11,171 nt of DNA from Phoronis ovalis (lineage: Eukaryota; Phoronida; Phoronidae), in contig JAOXYB010018028.1 of NCBI GenBank assembly GCA_028565635.1, positions 7,309 to 18,479 of the forward strand. Direction: 5' to 3'. Below, in pieces: positions 7,816 to 11,171 of this stretch. The notes beneath the pieces were generated by a model. It searched no databases. It was not told the origin of the DNA and worked only from the letters and a program-made list of their open reading frames with translations. The position numbers and the translations under genes are program-made. Each line of letters starts with the position of its first letter. The stretch's first letter is position 1.

Positions 7816-8605
7816 GTAAGTCAATAGTTCCATATTTGAAATAATTACGTGGAAAAATACAAAAGTCACTCGATGCAATCTCGATTTTTTTTTGTTTTCA
7901 GTGGAAAACTGTATAATGAAAATTTGGAAAAAATGCAGCAGAACTCCCTTGTATACGTTGCTTACATAAATAATTTACATCTTATTCTTAAATAGTCTGT
8001 AACCATAAAATCTTCGTCCAACTTAGAATTCGCCTCTCCCATTTTCAGTTTCACGTAATTCCAACATTCAGAGTACATATTATTACCATATTAGGCTATA
8101 AGTGATATAGGTAATATAATTATATCATTTAAATATATCTCTATGATGTGGTTTTGCATTGTAGATTTTTACATTCATAATTAAGATGGCTAGACCTATT
8201 TGGGACAAGTTATACACACTTTACATTTTCACTCGAATTTTGCGATTTAATGGAAAAATAGACTGATATAGTATACATGTTTGGTAGTATATGTTGCCTT
8301 ATTGCAGTTAATGTCCCCTTGATTTGTGATATAATGCTAGCTACATGTATTTGCTATAGTTGAGCAATTGAAGATTAAGAAGGATGTCTTCTTTATGTTT
8401 GTATTTTACAAAAAGTATCAAAATTGTTTTTAACATACTCTTAATTATCTTTAGGCAACTCTTAAAACCTGACTTTCACAATAAAACTTTTCTGAGAGGC
8501 TCGCCTATGCGCATGTTAAAGCATAACATAAAAAAACAACGGTCTCTTGATCTCAGAATCTTGGACATATCTTAAAGTATTTTATGTGTATTTGATGTTT
8601 TGCAG
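7816..8605 (+). other. AKAP17A: AKAP17A 5' UTR intron (790 bp, inferred)
   Basis: Runs from GTAAGT to TTTGATGTTTTGCAG. It is AT-rich. A 63-codon open frame at 8384-8575 inside it has no recognisable features and is not called as a gene. Confidence 0.5.
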
Positions 8606-8692
8606 GCTCCTTGTTACGGAATCTCATCTAGGTGCGTCTCGGTCAGTAGCGTTCATTGTTTTTTGAAGCGTGCCACCCATCGAAAAGTAACG

Positions 8693-9475
8693 ATGACAGC
8701 TTCAACACCAAGTATATGTAATGATACTTCAGAAGCTATTGAGCTATTTGAACCACAATCATTGTACTTAAAACCTATAGCCAAAATCAATGTTAGCGTT
8801 CAGTTACCGCAACTCAAAACTCCTGGGAAGACAATATCTAACTGGGAAGTTATGGAAAAAATTAAACATTTCATCAAACCGGACCAATTTTTGGTGCTAA
8901 AGGTTGCAAAAAGCACACTGGAATTTGTGCGCTTTGAAGGAGAGATTGAAAATCGCAGTATGATAAAAACACTATTGGGCCGACTTGATGGAAAAATTAT
9001 AAAATTAAGCGGGTTTACAGAACAATTAAAAGTCAGAGCAGCAGAAGCAAAAATGAATTTTCCGTTACGACATGACTGGGATTCGTATTTTAGAGACGCT
9101 AAAAATATGAATGAGATGAGACCAGGTGAAAGACCAGATACTATGCATTTAAAAGATTTACCGTCTAGGTGGTTTGCTTCAAAGAAAGAAAGCGAAAAAG
9201 ACAAACCGAGTGAATATGTGATCAAGAAAGTGCTAGAAACATTTGGTGAGATCCGATGTATAGATATACCTATGCTGGATCCATATAGAAAAGAAATGGC
9301 TTTAACAAAGAAAGGAAGTAATATACAAACTTTTAGTTTTGGGCAAGATCTGACATTTGAAGCTTATGTACAGTACAAAGAATACATAGGATTTGTGAAA
9401 GCTATGAATGCATTGCGAGGTATGAAGCTCATGTATAAAGGGGAAGACGGCAAGGCTCTTACAGCTAATGTAAAG
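8693..9475 (+). CDS. AKAP17A: AKAP17A first coding exon (261 codons)
   Basis: The spliced exon probably begins at 8606 after TTTTGCAG, so 8606-8692 is 5' UTR. The frame is open before the ATG, but the 29 upstream codons (APCYGISSR...) do not resemble the family. The exon ends GCT AAT GTA AAG before donor GTATGT (9476-9481), phase 0. Confidence 0.93.
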
Positions 9476-10163
9476 GTATGTGTAAAGATCAGTGTAGGTG
9501 ACAACTTGCTTGAATTGTCGTATTGGTCAGAGGAACTGGTTAAAAAAAATAAAATACAATAAGTTTAGCATGTAACAGCTTTGGATTTGCCAGTCAGCAT
9601 AACAAAACAAAATGATATATGAAAAAGCCTTAGCACGTGTGGGTAAACCCTTATTTTGTACAGTTAGGCCACCCTTAAAAAATTGTTGATTTGTGGTTGC
9701 CGACCCACCAGTAGAGGGATGGTAGGTAGAATTTTTTTTTTTCAGTTGAGAAAAGAAAATATGAAATTCCAGGAGAAATATATCTAGATTTTGATCGAGA
9801 AAGATCTTAAAGCACAAAAAAAAATTGTTAGAAATAAAGGGGAAAAAAATGTTGTCGGTCAGTCGACAACCACAAACCAACAATTTTTTAAGGGTGGCCT
9901 TACCTGTTAGACTGGGTTACTACTACAGATTTATTTTATTTAAATAATGTAACCATTATCTTGACATTTAATTGAAAAGCTATTATTTATTATAAAGTGA
10001 TGTTCTGTTTACAGATTGATTTTGATAAAACAAAACACTTGTCAGACAAAACAATCAAAAAACGCCGGATTGAACGAGAAAAACTAGAAGAACTGGAACG
10101 TGAACGAGAAGAAAAGGTACGGCGTGAACGAGAAGAAGAGGAAAATAAGCGAGAAGGGGAGAG
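8693..10163 (+). CDS. AKAP17A: A-kinase anchor protein 17A (XE7/SFRS17A), N-terminal part, continues beyond window
   Basis: Coding exons 8693-9475 and 10015-10163 join in phase 0 to give about 310 residues. AKAP17A is a nuclear-speckle protein that binds PKA regulatory subunits and influences alternative splicing. The family signature is nearly continuous: DTSEAIEL (11-18), LYLKPI, PGKTISNWEVMEKIK, RFEGEIENRS, LDGKIIKLSGF, LRHDWDSYFRDAKNMNE, GERPDTMHLKDLPSRWFA, then an RRM-like segment (about 170-261) with GEIRCIDIPMLDPYR, FEAYVQYKEYIGFVKAM and LRGMKLMYKGEDGK. The second exon starts a Glu/Arg/Lys-rich coiled coil (KHLSDKTIKKRRIEREKLEE). The rest of the coiled coil, the PKA-binding helices and the RS-rich tail should lie downstream. 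The start ATG (8693) matches the family N-terminus and is the first in-frame ATG after the stop at the inferred exon junction. Confidence 0.92.
9476..10014 (+). other. AKAP17A: AKAP17A intron (539 bp) containing a MITE
   Basis: Phase 0 intron from GTATGT to TGTTCTGTTTACAG. Nearly half of it is the 233-bp inverted-repeat element at 9667-9899. If retained, translation would add 29 codons and stop at TAA 9560-9562, where AATAAA (9548-9553) overlaps the end of that frame. Confidence 0.88.
9667..9899. mobile_element. MITE, 233 bp, 38-bp TIRs, TTA target-site duplication (PIF/Harbinger-like)
   Basis: The left end GGCCACCCTTAAAAAATTGT and the inverted right end are identical over the first 22 bases, and the TIRs agree at 36 of 38 positions (9667-9704 against 9899-9862). 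Each side is bordered by TTA (9664-9666, 9900-9902). A 3-bp TTA/TAA duplication with GG-starting termini is characteristic of PIF/Harbinger elements. A subterminal hairpin GTTGTCG...CGACAAC lies at 9851-9870. The interior is A/T-rich and non-coding, so the element is non-autonomous. The near-identical TIRs suggest a fairly recent insertion. Confidence 0.87.
10015..10163 (+). CDS. AKAP17A: AKAP17A second coding exon (start of coiled coil)
   Basis: The acceptor TGTTCTGTTTACAG ends at 10014. The exon encodes IDFDKTKHLSDKTIKKRR followed by a highly charged E/R/K helix and ends AG before donor GTAAGT (10164-10169), phase 2. Reading through the donor would hit TAA at once. Confidence 0.92.
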
Positions 10164-11171
10164 GTAAGTGCTCTTGCAGTACCTTCAGGAACTGGTTTGT
10201 AGTTGTGTTGTCCAGGTGTGCAGTATTTAGGACAAGAAAAGGTGTTTTCTTCCAGATGCATGGATCAGCCTTTTGGCAGCATCGAGCAGCGCGGAGGTCT
10301 TCTCAGATTCAGACCTTCTTGTCACTGAACCATCATTTTTCTTTCAGAAAAACCAACTGGATATCATTGACTTGCTTATACCTAGCTTTTTTGCTGCAGC
10401 ACGATTACCGTATTCCATTTCTCGCAGTTAAATGGCCTGTGATTGTAAGCACACCCTGTCAACTTCCATTTTGAAATTGAAAATTTTCGATCAGACATAT
10501 ACATATCATAAAATATCAGACGCTGGCTCGCACATGCATTCTGATTTATATTCTTAGGCGCAAAATGTACTCTTTTAGATATACAATAAATACATATTAT
10601 AATTATTTACATTACTGGTTAGTTTAAGTTTAATCTAAATCCAGAAATGTCCATGTTTTTCCATGTCATACTGTAGGTAATAGGTTTTGTAAATATACAT
10701 CACCAGACATATTTGAAATTTCATGCTTTTGTGATCGGAACTTTTATTCTGTATCCCTGTGGGAGTGAGATAAGTGAGTTACTGGTATATAATTTCACAA
10801 TCTGTTCTGCTATGGCAGCGACATAAGTGAGGTAATGTACATAATTTCACAATCTTCTGCCACATTCCTCGGGTGTGCTATAATTTTGCAGTGTAAAAGT
10901 TTTAACAAGATTGTTAGTTTAGTTGAGGAAGCAAAACTATAAAATTTTTTAAAGGCACCTGTTCTATGTTGTGTTATTTATAAAGTCGGACCAAACTTTT
11001 CCGCTAAGTGGTGCTACATATTAGGGGCTATTTCCTGAGTTGGCCTATCAGGTTGTAGAGATTTTAACTGTGCCATTTTTCAACTAAGAATAGGTTAGGG
11101 CTGTTCCGCTTTTAATTGTACGGGAGGGGCGGAAGGCACTTTTTTTCAGACCCACCACCCAGAATATGAAT
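10164..11171 (+). other. AKAP17A: AKAP17A intron, open at window end
   Basis: Begins with a perfect GTAAGT donor. I could not find the next exon, which should continue the E/K/R-rich coiled coil. The TTTTTTTCAG at 11135-11144 looks like an acceptor, but what follows (ACCCACCACCCAG) does not fit in the required frame. An imperfect tandem duplication lies at 10767-10860. The rest shows nothing recognisable. Confidence 0.75.
10767..10860. repeat. Imperfect tandem duplication, unit about 53 bp
   Basis: A copy at 10767-10810 and a copy at 10820-10860 share ATAAGTGAG, then ATAATTTCACAATCT and TTCTGC in the same order, with small indels between. It is a two-copy local duplication, non-coding. Confidence 0.65.

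Noticed and set aside
8384-8575. 63-codon open frame upstream of AKAP17A
   Set aside because: Lies in the inferred 5' UTR intron and shows no protein family features.
8800-9225. 141-codon open frame on the - strand inside AKAP17A
   Set aside because: Antisense shadow of the strongly conserved AKAP17A coding exon.
9527-9883. 118-codon open frame on the - strand in the AKAP17A intron
   Set aside because: Spans the MITE and flanking AT-rich intron. The translation is low-complexity and resembles no transposase or other protein.
10055-10474. Open frames on both strands overlapping and following AKAP17A exon 2
   Set aside because: They are out of frame with, or antisense to, the purine-rich coiled-coil exon and run into intron past a perfect GTAAGT donor.
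11135-11171. Acceptor-like TTTTTTTCAG near the window end as the next AKAP17A exon
   Set aside because: In the required phase it would give R-P-T-T-Q-N-M-N, which does not continue the charged coiled coil expected at this point of the family.
1-11171. A novel multi-gene defence, biosynthetic or CRISPR-like system
   Set aside because: All coding sequence resolves into three recognised eukaryotic genes with introns. The remaining structure is explained by small transposons and AT-rich non-coding DNA.

Overview
This is a gene-dense stretch of an AT-rich invertebrate nuclear genome, most likely an arthropod and plausibly an insect. The lineage is inferred from protein resemblance only. Three spliced protein-coding genes with GT-AG introns were found. 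There are no prokaryotic operons, CRISPR arrays, rRNA or tRNA genes.

Layout. (1) Positions 1-1463 (+): the 3' end of an orb/CPEB1 gene, with coding exons at 1-31, 680-774 and 1233-1463. They encode the end of RRM2, a complete ZZ-type zinc-binding domain and the stop codon. (2) Positions 1464-3843: the orb 3' UTR and the convergent intergenic region, AT-rich, with several CPE-like TTTTAT motifs and small hairpins. (3) Positions 3844-7364 (-): a complete PEX11C (PEX11-gamma) gene in four coding exons, 7364-7143, 5495-5317, 4654-4571 and 4087-3844, encoding about 242 residues. Its first intron holds a 111-bp perfect-centre palindrome and a roughly 530-bp fold-back transposon flanked by a 9-bp direct repeat. 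(4) Positions 7500-7815: a compact head-to-head promoter region with a cluster of CGTCAA/TTGACG motifs and a probable non-coding first exon of the next gene. (5) Positions 8606-10163 (+, continuing past the window): the 5' part of an AKAP17A (XE7/SFRS17A) gene, with coding exons 8693-9475 and 10015-10163. The intron between them carries a 233-bp MITE with 38-bp terminal inverted repeats and a TTA duplication. The following intron runs to the window end.

The genes do not form a single pathway. orb is an RNA-binding translational regulator, PEX11C a peroxisome membrane proliferation factor, and AKAP17A a PKA-anchoring splicing factor. What links them is arrangement: orb and PEX11C converge, while PEX11C and AKAP17A diverge from a shared promoter region of a few hundred bases. 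I see no evidence for an undescribed biological system. The most notable non-genic content is the set of intronic mobile elements, the possible autoregulatory motifs in the orb 3' UTR, and the putative bidirectional promoter.
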